Shown: positions 6,640-13,789, counted from the first letter of the stretch. The stretch is DNA of 24,148 nucleotides from a virus (IMGVR_UViG_3300006810_000374:1-24148), one strand, 5' to 3'. Notes: generated from the letters alone by a model not told the origin. A program made the numbers and translations.

Positions 6640-6998
6640 TATCCTACCACCGTTTTTAATACTTCAACAATTACTTTACCGTATTTGGCAAACCAACCTT
6701 GATCTTCTGTCATTGCTAATTCAGGCATAAGCATGAGTGCTGTTTCTGTTCCTAGAAACGCATTACCAATAAGTAAAAATCCTGCACTAGAAACTAACAG
6801 ATACATATGATCATTTGCTCTGAAACTATGTATAATTACAAATGTTGTTCCTAATATCATTGACAAATATGCAAATATTTCCATGTCAGGACTTTCACCT
6901 AATGCCACAGTCATTCCAATAAACAATGCAGAGCACCCTACAATTTTTAATGTAGATTGAATAAAGTTATTAATTTGCTTTTTCTGTTTGCTTGTCAT
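6639..6998 (-). CDS. Multi-pass membrane protein, 119 aa
   Basis: 119 residues with about three membrane helices: [11 protein letters not shown] (about 23-33), [18 protein letters not shown] (about 42-59) and [17 protein letters not shown] (about 66-82). The N-terminus is Lys/Gln-rich and the C-terminus is amphipathic. No transporter or holin signature can be assigned. GGAG lies 9 bases before the ATG. It is the third to fifth in a run of small membrane or hydrophobic proteins that follow DNA ligase, so a role in envelope remodelling is conceivable but unsupported. Confidence 0.75.
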   Translation of the reverse strand: MTSKQKKQINNFIQSTLKIVGCSALFIGMTVALGESPDMEIFAYLSMILGTTFVIIHSFRANDHMYLLVSSAGFLLIGNAFLGTETALMLMPELAMTEDQGWFAKYGKVIVEVLKTVVG

Positions 6999-7083
6999 TT
7001 TTAATCACTCCTTTTTCAATAAGGTAATCTATACTAATCCAACCAAATACCCAATTAATCACGATAAAATCCGTCCCTAACAC
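6970..7083 (-). CDS. Possible 37-aa microprotein, GTG start
   Basis: An open frame of 37 codons starting GTG 7083, with a hydrophobic first half (DFIVINWVFGWISIDYL) and a charged tail ([16 protein letters not shown]). It overlaps the 3' part of the microprotein at 7055-7144 and the first codons of the membrane protein at 6998. No Shine-Dalgarno site is visible. Its amino-acid composition looks protein-like, and it fills an otherwise empty gap. Low confidence. Confidence 0.35.
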   Translation of the reverse strand: MLGTDFIVINWVFGWISIDYLIEKGVIKNDKQTEKAN

Positions 7084-7144
7084 CAAAACGTGTTATTGTT
7101 AAAAACAAGGCACTTGTAAATATTGTTTGCATAAATTCAATCAT
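7055..7144 (-). CDS. Possible 29-aa hydrophobic microprotein
   Basis: 29 codons from ATG 7144, overlapping the stop of the preceding gene as ATGA. The product starts MIEFMQTIFTSALFLTITRF and then has a short charged tail, so it resembles a single membrane-anchored peptide. The tight ATGA coupling is the main evidence that it is real. Confidence 0.45.
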   Translation of the reverse strand: MIEFMQTIFTSALFLTITRFGVRDGFYRD

Positions 7145-7311
7145 CCGTTTGCCAACATAAACATTATATAAACTACTATAACAAACATACTGTTAAGAGT
7201 AGCAAAATTACTTCTTTGTACTACATTGACCTGTGGGAAAGTCCATTTAGGAAGTCTTACATAAGAAACTATCCATACAAATACTGCCACAAATAATATA
7301 TAACCAGTCAT
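7141..7311 (-). CDS. Small two-helix membrane protein, 56 aa
   Basis: 56 residues from ATG 7311. There are two hydrophobic segments: GYILFVAVFVWIVSYV (about 3-18) and SMFVIVVYIMFMLA (about 41-54), joined by a short loop with LPKWTFPQVN. The start overlaps the ligase stop as TAATG and has a GGGGAG Shine-Dalgarno 8 bases upstream inside the ligase gene. This is convincing evidence of a translated operon member. Small two-helix proteins in phages may be holin- or inner-membrane-related, but no family can be named. Confidence 0.72.
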   Translation of the reverse strand: MTGYILFVAVFVWIVSYVRLPKWTFPQVNVVQRSNFATLNSMFVIVVYIMFMLANG

Positions 7312-8576
7312 TATATTTTCTCCCCTAGTTCAAAACCTCTGAATGTTTTAAACCTTGGGAACCTAAGGCTCCAAGTGTCGCTATCTTGTCCTATAGTAGC
7401 CGCATCAGCCCTTACTTCAACAAGTTGTCCAACAACTTTATCCTGAGCCGCCCAAACGTCTTTACGCATGTCGTCACTAAGACCACTACCAACGTTTACA
7501 TGGAAAAACTTACCATCATCTTCACCCTCTACTACAAGAGCACCCAACATGCCTTCGTTCTTACCTGTACCCTCTTCAAGTGCTACAACTTTAAGTGTAA
7601 CTTCTATAAAAGGTTTGACCTTTAACCAAGCATGTGAACGTTTACATTTGTAACCCTCATGGTCTGGTTTAATCATAAGTCCTTCGTAACCTTCTGCTAG
7701 AGCATGTTTGTTAAGTTTATCAAACTCTGCTTGGCCTTCTTCAGTATCAAAGTCTACACTAAATGCATCAACAACTTTAATTTTACTGTCTTCAATAACA
7801 GTATCAATCATACGTTTTCTTCTGTCAACTGAATTAATACTAGTACCACCTGCTTCAAACTCTTCAAGTGTTAGCATATCAAATAGTGCCAAAAATGCGT
7901 CTTCAGTGTTAGCACCAGACTTTCTATGTACTTGCTTCATTAGTGTTTGAAAGTCTTCACTCATTACTTCGCCATCAAATACTAATCCATTGTATTCAGG
8001 CTTACTGAGTGCGTCTTCAATTAAATTAAAGTTAGGAAGTATTTTACCATTACGTGAATATAATGTAGCACTACCTTTTTGCACAATAGCAATAACTCTT
8101 ACGCCATCATACTTGTATTCAACTGAACAAGCACCTTTAATTTTCTTAGGGTGTTTAGCACCATCATGTGCTAACATACAACCAAAGATTGGAACTGTGC
8201 CTTTCTGTACGCCATTGACTGTACCAACACTAACACCACAACGTAGGTCTTTTAGTAATATTCTTCTGTACCAATCGTTCCATTGTTCATTAGTTGCTTG
8301 ATCACATAAGTCAATAATGGCATCTCTAGCCGCATGGCCAGTTAATTCTCTTTCATACAAGCCTTCAGCAAGTACATAAAAGTCTGCATTAGTAATACCC
8401 TTACCATCTGTTTCACTAACAGGTACTTGTTGTACGCCAAATGTAACTAAAGGGTTAAGTGCCCACTGCAAACCCTGTCTAAAATCTGCATCAGCAATGT
8501 GATCAGAAACAACACCCTCTTTAAAAAGTCTGCTGTTATCTGTCTCTAGTTTTTGTATAATATTCCAAGGATTCAT
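7311..8576 (-). CDS. 30: ATP-dependent DNA ligase (T4 gp30 type)
   Basis: 421 residues, slightly shorter than T4 gp30 (487). It seals nicks by way of an enzyme-adenylate intermediate. Motif I is EYKYDGVR (153-160) with Lys155 as the adenylated lysine. The N-terminal domain has RRILLKDLRCGVSVGTVN (about 104-121), very close to gp30. Later nucleotidyltransferase motifs include LYSRNGK, VFDGEVM, YEGLMIK and WLKVKP. A C-terminal OB-fold region follows, ending in LRFPRFKTFRG, typical of ATP ligases. The start overlaps the upstream stop as TAATG with GAGG before it. It works with replication and recombination functions encoded elsewhere in the genome. Confidence 0.96.
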   Translation of the reverse strand: MNPWNIIQKLETDNSRLFKEGVVSDHIADADFRQGLQWALNPLVTFGVQQVPVSETDGKGITNADFYVLAEGLYERELTGHAARDAIIDLCDQATNEQWNDWYRRILLKDLRCGVSVGTVNGVQKGTVPIFGCMLAHDGAKHPKKIKGACSVEYKYDGVRVIAIVQKGSATLYSRNGKILPNFNLIEDALSKPEYNGLVFDGEVMSEDFQTLMKQVHRKSGANTEDAFLALFDMLTLEEFEAGGTSINSVDRRKRMIDTVIEDSKIKVVDAFSVDFDTEEGQAEFDKLNKHALAEGYEGLMIKPDHEGYKCKRSHAWLKVKPFIEVTLKVVALEEGTGKNEGMLGALVVEGEDDGKFFHVNVGSGLSDDMRKDVWAAQDKVVGQLVEVRADAATIGQDSDTWSLRFPRFKTFRGFELGEKI

Positions 8577-8947
8577 TATACATTCCTCACTAAATTTGAA
8601 CCTGCATGGTCCATAATATTACCATCTTTATCTCTACCTGGTGATGTTGTAGCATGAATAACATTATCATAACTTCTAATGTCATAACCAGTTCTTGCTA
8701 AAATACTGTTAGCAACTCTTTCTCTCATCAACTTAAGAAAAGGAACATTAACACTTACAGGGTATTCTGAGCCTTCTGGATGATCTACGTTTTCTTCGTG
8801 ATTAACCCACATGGCTTCTAAACTTGTAAGTTGAATATTGACTGAATCGTCATTATTTTCATTATAGCAAGTAACAGTTGAAATCCAGTAACCATTTACT
8901 GATCTAATTTTGTCCTTGCTTTGATTTTGTGTGTAAATACTTTGCAT
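8576..8947 (-). CDS. Hypothetical early protein, first gene of ligase operon
   Basis: 123 residues from ATG 8947. A longer frame begins at 8980, but the AGGAG Shine-Dalgarno 6 bases before ATG 8947 decides the start. The product (MQSIYTQNQSKDKIRSVNGY...) looks like a soluble beta-rich protein with a central acidic segment and a block NVPFLKLMRERVANSIL. No family is recognised. It is transcribed from TTGACA-N16-TATAAT and carries a 30-base leader identical to that of the gene at 10543. It heads the operon that contains DNA ligase. Confidence 0.82.
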   Translation of the reverse strand: MQSIYTQNQSKDKIRSVNGYWISTVTCYNENNDDSVNIQLTSLEAMWVNHEENVDHPEGSEYPVSVNVPFLKLMRERVANSILARTGYDIRSYDNVIHATTSPGRDKDGNIMDHAGSNLVRNV

Positions 8948-8971
8948 AAAAACTCCTACCTTTTTATTTAA
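8942..8971 (-). repeat. Duplicated 30-base leader, copy 1
   Basis: These 30 bases, spanning the AT-rich leader, the AGGAG Shine-Dalgarno site and ATGCAA, are identical to 10538-10567. Flanking promoter elements are similar but not identical, so selection on the leader is likely. Confidence 0.9.
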
Positions 8972-8982
8972 TTTATACAACT

Positions 8983-9010
8983 ATTATAGCAAGAAACGAG
9001 TATTTGTCAA
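8983..9010 (-). promoter_or_regulatory. Consensus sigma70-type promoter
   Basis: TTGACA (9005-9010), 16-base spacer, TATAAT (8983-8988) on the minus strand, 35 bases before the ATG at 8947. Unlike the leaderless class, this promoter is followed by a leader with a strong Shine-Dalgarno. Confidence 0.85.
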
Positions 9011-9038
9011 CCTTTTTTATTAAAAAAGATAAATAGAT

Positions 9039-9068
9039 TTGTAACACGATTGTAACATAACTGTAGCA
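9039..9068 (+). repeat. Three tandem 8-mers with 11-bp period
   Basis: TTGTAACA at 9039, TTGTAACA at 9050 and CTGTAGCA (6/8) at 9061 are each 11 bases apart, about one helical turn. They lie between the divergent genes at 8947 (-) and 9148 (+). This arrangement suits a repeated protein-binding site (operator) on one face of the DNA. Confidence 0.6.
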
Positions 9069-9072
9069 TTAG

Positions 9073-9103
9073 AGTTGCAGTTCACTATAGTGATAAAGCA
9101 ACT
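9073..9103 (+). repeat. Nested palindrome in divergent control region
   Basis: The outer arms AGTTGC (9073-9078) and GCAACT (9098-9103) enclose the perfect 10-base palindrome CACTATAGTG (9083-9092). It follows directly after the tandem 8-mers and precedes the + gene at 9148 by 44 bases. It could be an operator or a hairpin in the 5' leader of that gene. Confidence 0.55.
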
Positions 9104-9147
9104 AGAACAGTTAGATACGATTGGTTACCACATTACAGGAGAATAAC

Positions 9148-9273
9148 ATGGCGAAGTCCTTAGGAATAGTAGCCAGTGCAACTCATCGTTTCGCATTGGT
9201 CACTTGGAAAAAATTAGATAAACTCATTAAAGCATCACGATTTGATAAAGTCGTAAATCAGGTTTTAAATTAA
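9148..9273 (+). CDS. Lone plus-strand 41-aa basic protein
   Basis: 41 residues, starting MAKSLGIVASATHRFALVTW, followed by a Lys-rich helix (KKLDKLIKASRFDKVVNQVLN). AGGAG stands 7 bases before the ATG, which supports real translation. It is the only plus-strand gene between 2133 and 18421, and it ends in a 4-base convergent overlap with the exonuclease gene. The upstream 140 bases hold the tandem 8-mers and the nested palindrome. The net charge is positive, so nucleic-acid binding or a membrane-surface amphipathic helix is possible. Function unknown. Confidence 0.7.
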   Translation: MAKSLGIVASATHRFALVTWKKLDKLIKASRFDKVVNQVLN

Positions 9274-9809
9274 CGAGGTTGGACGTTATAGTCCCTATAA
9301 AATTGCTGTACGCATACTGCTTGCCAGTGTGCGTCAGCCTGAGCATCGTGTAAATTTTGCTGTATGGCTTTACGAGGATCTACGGGCATCATCTTAAATA
9401 ATGTTCTACAATCATTTACTTGCCAAAAAAACCAATTCATATGATGATCAAAGTCTCTGAATAAATGTTCTATAATAACCATATCAAATTGAGGGCCTTG
9501 GCACCAGATTGTTTCACACCCTGTTAACCAAGCATTAAGTTCTTTCATAAAGGTATCCACAGGTACTCTGCCTTCGTCTGTAAAGGCAACATCCTGTATG
9601 GCTTGATCTTGTTTAGCCCACCATTCTAGTGTTTTGTCATCAACGAATCTGCCCTTTTTAGTTTGAGAATCTGCATCTAATTTCCAATGCTTTCCATCAA
9701 AAGGTTCGTTAGATGTAAAAGGATCAAACTTTACTCCGCCCACAGATAAGATAACACTTTCAGGTAAAGTACCTAGTGTTTCTATATCTATCATTGCATG
9801 AGTTGCCAT
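9270..9809 (-). CDS. dexA: DexA-like 3'-5' exonuclease (DEDDh)
   Basis: 179 residues, close in size to the Rv2179c-like/T4 DexA family. Exo I is MIDIETLGT (6-14; Asp8, Glu10). Exo II is in CQGPQFDMVIIEHLF (about 103-117) with Asp at FDM. Exo III is HDAQADAHWQ (about 154-163), giving the DEDDh pattern with His and Asp near the C-terminus. These enzymes digest single-stranded nucleic acid from the 3' end; T4 DexA is a DNA exonuclease, while relatives degrade RNA, so the substrate here is open. The gene is the last of a three-gene unit, and its ATG abuts the upstream stop. Confidence 0.88.
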   Translation of the reverse strand: MATHAMIDIETLGTLPESVILSVGGVKFDPFTSNEPFDGKHWKLDADSQTKKGRFVDDKTLEWWAKQDQAIQDVAFTDEGRVPVDTFMKELNAWLTGCETIWCQGPQFDMVIIEHLFRDFDHHMNWFFWQVNDCRTLFKMMPVDPRKAIQQNLHDAQADAHWQAVCVQQFYRDYNVQPR

Positions 9810-9968
9810 TTAAAATCCTGATGTCCAATGTGCATATTCTTCTTTGCAGTCAAACTCACCACATATACATTGGTTTTCTTCTAATTGTTCTCCGTTGAGG
9901 CCTTCACGTTTTCTCTCTTTAGCACGTTCTAAGTCTGCCCAACCACTTTCAATATGTCTAACTGCCAT
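9810..9968 (-). CDS. Small protein with CIC...C motif, 52 aa
   Basis: 52 residues from ATG 9968, overlapping the upstream stop as TAATG and ending directly against the exonuclease ATG. The N-terminus is a charged helix (GWADLERAKERKREGLN), followed by NQCICGEFDCKEEYAHW, whose three Cys and one His could bind one zinc ion. It was recovered from the gap between two longer genes. The close packing supports it. No family is known; a small Zn-binding regulatory protein is possible. Confidence 0.72.
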   Translation of the reverse strand: MAVRHIESGWADLERAKERKREGLNGEQLEENQCICGEFDCKEEYAHWTSGF

Positions 9969-10543
9969 TATACTGCCTCCGCAATTCTATTAATAGCAAT
10001 ATCTTCATTTGATATTTTATCTGTAATGTCACTAAATCCATATGACTCAACAATAAAATATCTAGTTTCTTTAACTATGTCTTCTTTTCTCATCACTTCG
10101 TAACCAATCTGTGGTACTTCTGCAATAATATCTCCTACTGATAATGAATGCATATCTCTGTATGTTACAACTTCACCATCTTTACGAGTAATTGTTTTCA
10201 TTTTAAAACCTGATACATGTTTATCAAAAACAATGTCCTCACCTGTGTCTTCATCTAAATAACATTGATTTAGAATTGAGAATACTTCATTTTTGCTGGT
10301 AACAGTATAATCTCTATCACCTTCTGTAAGACCGTTAAATCTACCATCTACTTCACATACTTTAGTATAGTGTGAAAAGAATTCTGATTTAAAGTTTATT
10401 TTATCTTCTAAACTACGCATTGTTTCCATTTTTGCATGGTATAGAGGATATTTTTCAGCGGCACCAAAGTGTCCTCTGTCATTTGAATTAACGTAATCTG
10501 ATATCTCGTCAGTAACTTTAATTTGATAAATGTCGTATTGCAT
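9968..10543 (-). CDS. Hypothetical early protein, first gene of dexA operon
   Basis: 191 residues from ATG 10543. A longer frame to 10606 crosses the promoter and is rejected, because AGGAG lies 6 bases before ATG 10543. The sequence (MQYDIYQIKVTDEISDYVNS...) is soluble and mixed alpha/beta, with a long KSEFFSHYTKVCEV segment and a conserved-looking SLSVGDIIAE block; no catalytic motif was identified. Its 30-base leader is identical to that of the gene at 8947, suggesting co-regulation with the ligase operon. It heads the unit that ends with the exonuclease. Confidence 0.82.
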   Translation of the reverse strand: MQYDIYQIKVTDEISDYVNSNDRGHFGAAEKYPLYHAKMETMRSLEDKINFKSEFFSHYTKVCEVDGRFNGLTEGDRDYTVTSKNEVFSILNQCYLDEDTGEDIVFDKHVSGFKMKTITRKDGEVVTYRDMHSLSVGDIIAEVPQIGYEVMRKEDIVKETRYFIVESYGFSDITDKISNEDIAINRIAEAV

Positions 10544-10567
10544 AAAAACTCCTACCTTTTTATTTAA
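10538..10567 (-). repeat. Duplicated 30-base leader, copy 2
   Basis: Identical to 8942-8971 across the leader, AGGAG and ATGCAA. Just upstream, both copies share a GTATA block after two mismatched bases. Confidence 0.9.
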
Positions 10568-10578
10568 ACTATACATAT

Positions 10579-10606
10579 ATGATAGCATAAATTGAGGAGT
10601 TGTCAA
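10579..10606 (-). promoter_or_regulatory. Sigma70-type promoter
   Basis: TTGACA (10601-10606), 16-base spacer, TATCAT (10579-10584) on the minus strand. The -10 has one mismatch to TATAAT. It drives the gene at 10543. Confidence 0.75.
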
Positions 10607-10634
10607 CCTAAATTACGACATATTTTTGAATTTT

Positions 10635-11513
10635 TTATAGAGTAATTTTGTAATCATCTGGCAATTCAGGTTTTTCATTAATAGGTGCTAGTTGCCCTGC
10701 ACCCTTAACACCTTCTTCCCAAACCATTTTTTCAAACGGATCTTGCTCGCCTGCTTTTACTTTTTCCCAGAACTCTGAGGGTTTACCTATTTTATCTAAG
10801 AACCATGCAATTTTATGTGCCGAATTGACACGAGCATTTTGCATATCTGTATGTCCAAAGTCTTTAGGATCGTTAGGATTACCTTCCATGTACTTACGAT
10901 TCTTAAATGTTTCGTCATCATTGTTACCTGTGATGTCTGCTCTGTCATGTATAAACTCAAAATCTACTCTTTCAAATATATCTAACATGTATGCAATATG
11001 ACTTAGCCAAGCATCGTTCTGAGTATTTTGACTTAAATGACCCATTAGAATAAACCAATCTCTAGGAACAATAGGTAATATTGCATAAGGATGTCCATTA
11101 TGATTATCTTTAGGACCTAACAGTTTAAATTGACCATTGTATTGATCTATAACGTCGTCCCAGCCTTCTGAAACCATTAGACAATCATCGTTCCAGAAAA
11201 AGAACCAATCTCCTGTTGCCGCTCCTGCTAGTGTATTAACGTAAATATGTAGATTCTCATATCCAAGTGGTTTAAATATACTTGCCCTGGCTTCTATACC
11301 AACCTCTTTCAAATCTTCTGCTATTTCTTCTTTTATGTAATCAATTACACTTTGATCATCTTCGTCTACACCAAACAATATTTCCAGTCTTTCTGGATGT
11401 TTTGCTTTACTTACTAAAGAATTTAAACTTTTTCTTAATGTTTCTCTACGACCTCTTGTAGGCAATAAGATTGATATAACTGCTGGTTTTGTTTTAGGTT
11501 GTTGTTTTGCCAT
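10635..11513 (-). CDS. Glycosyltransferase family 2-like protein
   Basis: 292 residues. The N-terminus after a short Lys/Pro-rich tail is ISILLPTRGRRETLRKSL (13-30), the nucleotide-binding opening of GT-A family 2 enzymes. FGVDEDD (47-53) and GDWFFFWNDDCLM (101-113) supply the acidic metal/nucleotide-sugar positions, followed by a GWDD helix. These enzymes transfer sugars from NDP-sugars; the acceptor is unknown (phage DNA, virion protein or host glycan). The start overlaps the upstream glycosyltransferase by 20 bases, with AGGTAA before it. It appears to form a surface- or DNA-glycosylation unit with the next two upstream genes. Confidence 0.82.
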   Translation of the reverse strand: MAKQQPKTKPAVISILLPTRGRRETLRKSLNSLVSKAKHPERLEILFGVDEDDQSVIDYIKEEIAEDLKEVGIEARASIFKPLGYENLHIYVNTLAGAATGDWFFFWNDDCLMVSEGWDDVIDQYNGQFKLLGPKDNHNGHPYAILPIVPRDWFILMGHLSQNTQNDAWLSHIAYMLDIFERVDFEFIHDRADITGNNDDETFKNRKYMEGNPNDPKDFGHTDMQNARVNSAHKIAWFLDKIGKPSEFWEKVKAGEQDPFEKMVWEEGVKGAGQLAPINEKPELPDDYKITL

Positions 11514-12435
11514 TTTGACTTACCTCTGTTTTTCTATTATGACTGTTTTCACCTGTAAATAACTTTCTAATATTTCCTCTAAATGTATAATGTCCCACAT
11601 GATTAAGAGCAGTACGTGGATCTAAATAAACAGTACCTCCCATATTTTGCCATGTTCTACAGAACATATAATCTTCACTTAGATATCTTCTGCTTTCTGG
11701 ATCAATTACAGTATCAAATAATGCATACATGAACGGCTCAAACTTTTGATCCACATTAATATCATTTACATATTTGAACTCTGGGTGTGCATCAAACATT
11801 TGCTGTATTACATCTTTTTTAATACACATAAAGCCAGTTCCAGCATCTTTTAATTTTACTAAGTTGTCTTCTATTTGTACTTGCGGTGTCTTATTACCAT
11901 CTTTATCTGATACGAAATCAAAGTTTACAACATAGTTTGAACTGTGACCTTCTATTGTATTTTCATCTTCATTTAAATCAGGATTTCTAGCGGCACTTAT
12001 AATACTATTCCAGTTAATTGCTTTCTTAGGATAAGCACCAACAACAATTGGTTTGTCATATGCTACCATTCTAAGAATGTCTTCTGGATTAAATTCAATA
12101 TCAGCATCAATAAAGAACAGGTGTGTTGCCGCTTTATTTTCCATGAAGAAACTCGTTAGTGTATTTCTGCCTCTGGTAACTAAACTTTCGTTAGCAAGAG
12201 TGCTAATAGTATATTGAATATTATATTTATTAAATAGTATTGCTAGTCTCATCATACTTCTAAAGTATGGTTCTCCTAGTTGTCCCCCATAACAAGGTGT
12301 TGCTATAAAGATATGTTTTTGCCTAAGTAATCCTAAAGGTACTTCAATTTTTTCATCTAATAGTCTGTACATGACATCACTGTCATTAGTTTGTACTTCA
12401 GGCTTTTCAGCCTTCTTTGTTTTTCTCTTTGCCAT
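11494..12435 (-). CDS. GT-A type glycosyltransferase-like protein
   Basis: 313 residues. HIFIATPCYGGQLGEPYFRSM (41-61) opens the fold, LVTRGRNTL (85-93) follows, and HLFFIDADIEF (105-115) contains the DxD motif at Asp110-Asp112, which usually holds the metal and sugar diphosphate. Later KDAGTGFMCIKK, YLSEDYMFCR and TALNHVGHYTF resemble acceptor-side motifs of the same family. The type is common in T4-like marine phages. A Lys/Glu-rich N-terminal tail (about 1-20) precedes the domain. AGGTAAAAA before the ATG provides the ribosome site. It lies three bases after the stop of the upstream fusion protein, so the three genes form an operon. Confidence 0.82.
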   Translation of the reverse strand: MAKRKTKKAEKPEVQTNDSDVMYRLLDEKIEVPLGLLRQKHIFIATPCYGGQLGEPYFRSMMRLAILFNKYNIQYTISTLANESLVTRGRNTLTSFFMENKAATHLFFIDADIEFNPEDILRMVAYDKPIVVGAYPKKAINWNSIISAARNPDLNEDENTIEGHSSNYVVNFDFVSDKDGNKTPQVQIEDNLVKLKDAGTGFMCIKKDVIQQMFDAHPEFKYVNDINVDQKFEPFMYALFDTVIDPESRRYLSEDYMFCRTWQNMGGTVYLDPRTALNHVGHYTFRGNIRKLFTGENSHNRKTEVSQNGKTTT

Positions 12436-12438
12436 TTT

Positions 12439-13575
12439 TTACCTTGTGTGTCCTAATAATAAATCGGGGTCTTCTTCGTCATTTATATATTCAAATATAT
12501 TATCTAAATATACTCTTTCCTTGTCGTTATTTAACAATATTCTTTCGTCAACAAACAAAAGATCGGTATTGTTTTCAAATGCAAGATCTATAAGTTCGTC
12601 TCTGCGTTTTTTATCGTATGTCATTCCTAGAATACTTGGAAATATTATACCTTCAATATTTGGATCACGTATAAAGTCTTCTAACATAGGTTCCCAATGA
12701 CAAAAACTTAGTTCTAATGGATAGTCTGCTGGCTCAATACCAACGTCTTTACAAAACTGTTGCATAATCATACTTGTTACAAAGAAAGGAGTTGTTTCAC
12801 AAAACCTACTATTCATATCAATATAATTAATCCAAGTTTTATTTGTATCTATATTTGTTAAAGGTTGTCTATATGTTCTGTGTAGTCTAAAGTATCCACC
12901 TGGTCTACGTCTGCCATAGTTACCACCTTTTACTAATACTCTGGTATCAAAACTCCAACGGGTAATATCAGTTTCGTTATTAATATTACCATGTAAGTGC
13001 CCTTGTTGAAATAACCAACTTTGCCCAGGAGAAGCATTACAAGGAATACTATGCTCTAAGCATAGTTTTTGTATTTCCTGATAACTTAACTGCTCATCGT
13101 ATGCCTTTTGAGTTATCATTCTGCTTTCTTCCCATGGTAAAATCTGCATAGTATTAGAATCCCATGCTTCTGTGATTGGACTCCAAATGCTAAACATACC
13201 CGGGCCATGTCCAAACCAAATACCTTGGTGAAAGTTTAATGTTCTACCATGTTTGGCTTGATTAGGTATAACTACCCTTACACCTACAACATCTTGTACC
13301 ATAAAGTCTGCACCATCTAGACGAGGCCTTGCAACATCGTCCATAAAGTCATCTAACTTTTTAGCAAACTCTTCTGTTTTACAGATACGTTGTACGTCCC
13401 AAACAAAATCATTTATTTCGTTAGGCGCCATTACTTCGTGTAGTTTTTCTAATTCTTTTACTTGAGGATACTTTTCTTGAACAGCATCTATAAAATACTG
13501 CCGCCAATTATACTTTTCATGATCGTGATCTATTAATTGGTTATCCCATCTAGGGTCTAATGTGTTTAATTTCAT
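12439..13575 (-). CDS. 2OG-Fe(II)-oxygenase-like fusion, sporadic carbohydrate cluster type
   Basis: 378 residues from ATG 13575; a longer frame crosses tRNA-Gly and is rejected. Residues about 85-215 look like a 2OG-Fe(II) oxygenase of the sporadic carbohydrate cluster: LNFHQGIWFGHG (113-124), WSPITEAWDSNTMQILP (131-147) and HLHGNINNETDITRWSFDTR (193-212), the last holding the distal His195 and the 2OG-binding Arg pattern. The normal HxD is HQG (116-118), so the carboxylate iron ligand appears to be absent. Residues about 265-365 (TPFFVTSMIMQQFCKDVGI ... GIIFPSILGM ... LLFVDE) resemble the LIC12192-type partner protein, implying a fusion. A late-like element with five-base spacing precedes the ATG. 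Family assignment is from memory and needs a profile search. Confidence 0.65.
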   Translation of the reverse strand: MKLNTLDPRWDNQLIDHDHEKYNWRQYFIDAVQEKYPQVKELEKLHEVMAPNEINDFVWDVQRICKTEEFAKKLDDFMDDVARPRLDGADFMVQDVVGVRVVIPNQAKHGRTLNFHQGIWFGHGPGMFSIWSPITEAWDSNTMQILPWEESRMITQKAYDEQLSYQEIQKLCLEHSIPCNASPGQSWLFQQGHLHGNINNETDITRWSFDTRVLVKGGNYGRRRPGGYFRLHRTYRQPLTNIDTNKTWINYIDMNSRFCETTPFFVTSMIMQQFCKDVGIEPADYPLELSFCHWEPMLEDFIRDPNIEGIIFPSILGMTYDKKRRDELIDLAFENNTDLLFVDERILLNNDKERVYLDNIFEYINDEEDPDLLLGHTR

Positions 13576-13580
13576 ATCTC

Positions 13581-13588
13581 TATTTACA
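13581..13588 (-). promoter_or_regulatory. Late promoter TGTAAATA, leaderless geometry
   Basis: TGTAAATA, a 7/8 match, followed by GAGAT and the ATG at 13575. The same five-base spacer (GAGAT) follows the element at 19971. Confidence 0.6.
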
Positions 13589-13597
13589 ACCTTTAAG

Positions 13598-13672
13598 TGG
13601 AGCGGATGCCGAGAATCGAACTCGGATCTAAACCTTGGCAAGGTCTCATAATAGCCGTTATACTACATCCGC
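13598..13672 (-). tRNA. tRNA-Gly (GCC)
   Basis: Minus-strand cloverleaf with acceptor GCGGATG/CATCCGC, anticodon stem-loop GACC-TTGCCAA-GGTT giving anticodon GCC, T arm CCGAGTTCGATTCTCGG and encoded CCA at 13598-13600. It lies one base from tRNA-Asp. Confidence 0.95.
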
Positions 13673-13673
13673 C

Positions 13674-13750
13674 TGGCGATCCAGAAGAGACTCGAACTCT
13701 CAACTTCCGCCGTGACAGGGCGGTGCTCTAACCAATTGAACTACTGGACC
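13674..13750 (-). tRNA. tRNA-Asp (GUC)
   Basis: Acceptor GGTCCAG/CTGGATC, D arm with TTCAATTGGTTAGA, anticodon stem CCGCC/GGCGG around CTGTCAC (anticodon GTC), T arm GAGAGTTCGAGTCTCTT, encoded CCA at 13674-13676. Confidence 0.95.
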
Positions 13751-13760
13751 AATTTGTATT

Positions 13761-13789
13761 AGTTTAACAAAGTTTTATTACTTTGTCAA
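13761..13789 (-). promoter_or_regulatory. Sigma70-like promoter between tRNA genes
   Basis: TTGACA (13784-13789), 17-base spacer, TAAACT (13761-13766) on the minus strand, 10 bases before tRNA-Asp. An AT-rich inverted repeat (ACAAAG/CTTTGT) fills the spacer. It would allow tRNA-Asp and tRNA-Gly to be made separately from the other tRNAs. Confidence 0.5.

Noticed and set aside
7386-8301. Plus-strand frames opposite DNA ligase
   Set aside because: The ligase motifs are unambiguous on the minus strand, so these are shadows.
13576-13641. N-terminal extension of the oxygenase-like protein
   Set aside because: It reads through tRNA-Gly; ATG 13575 fits the promoter spacing.
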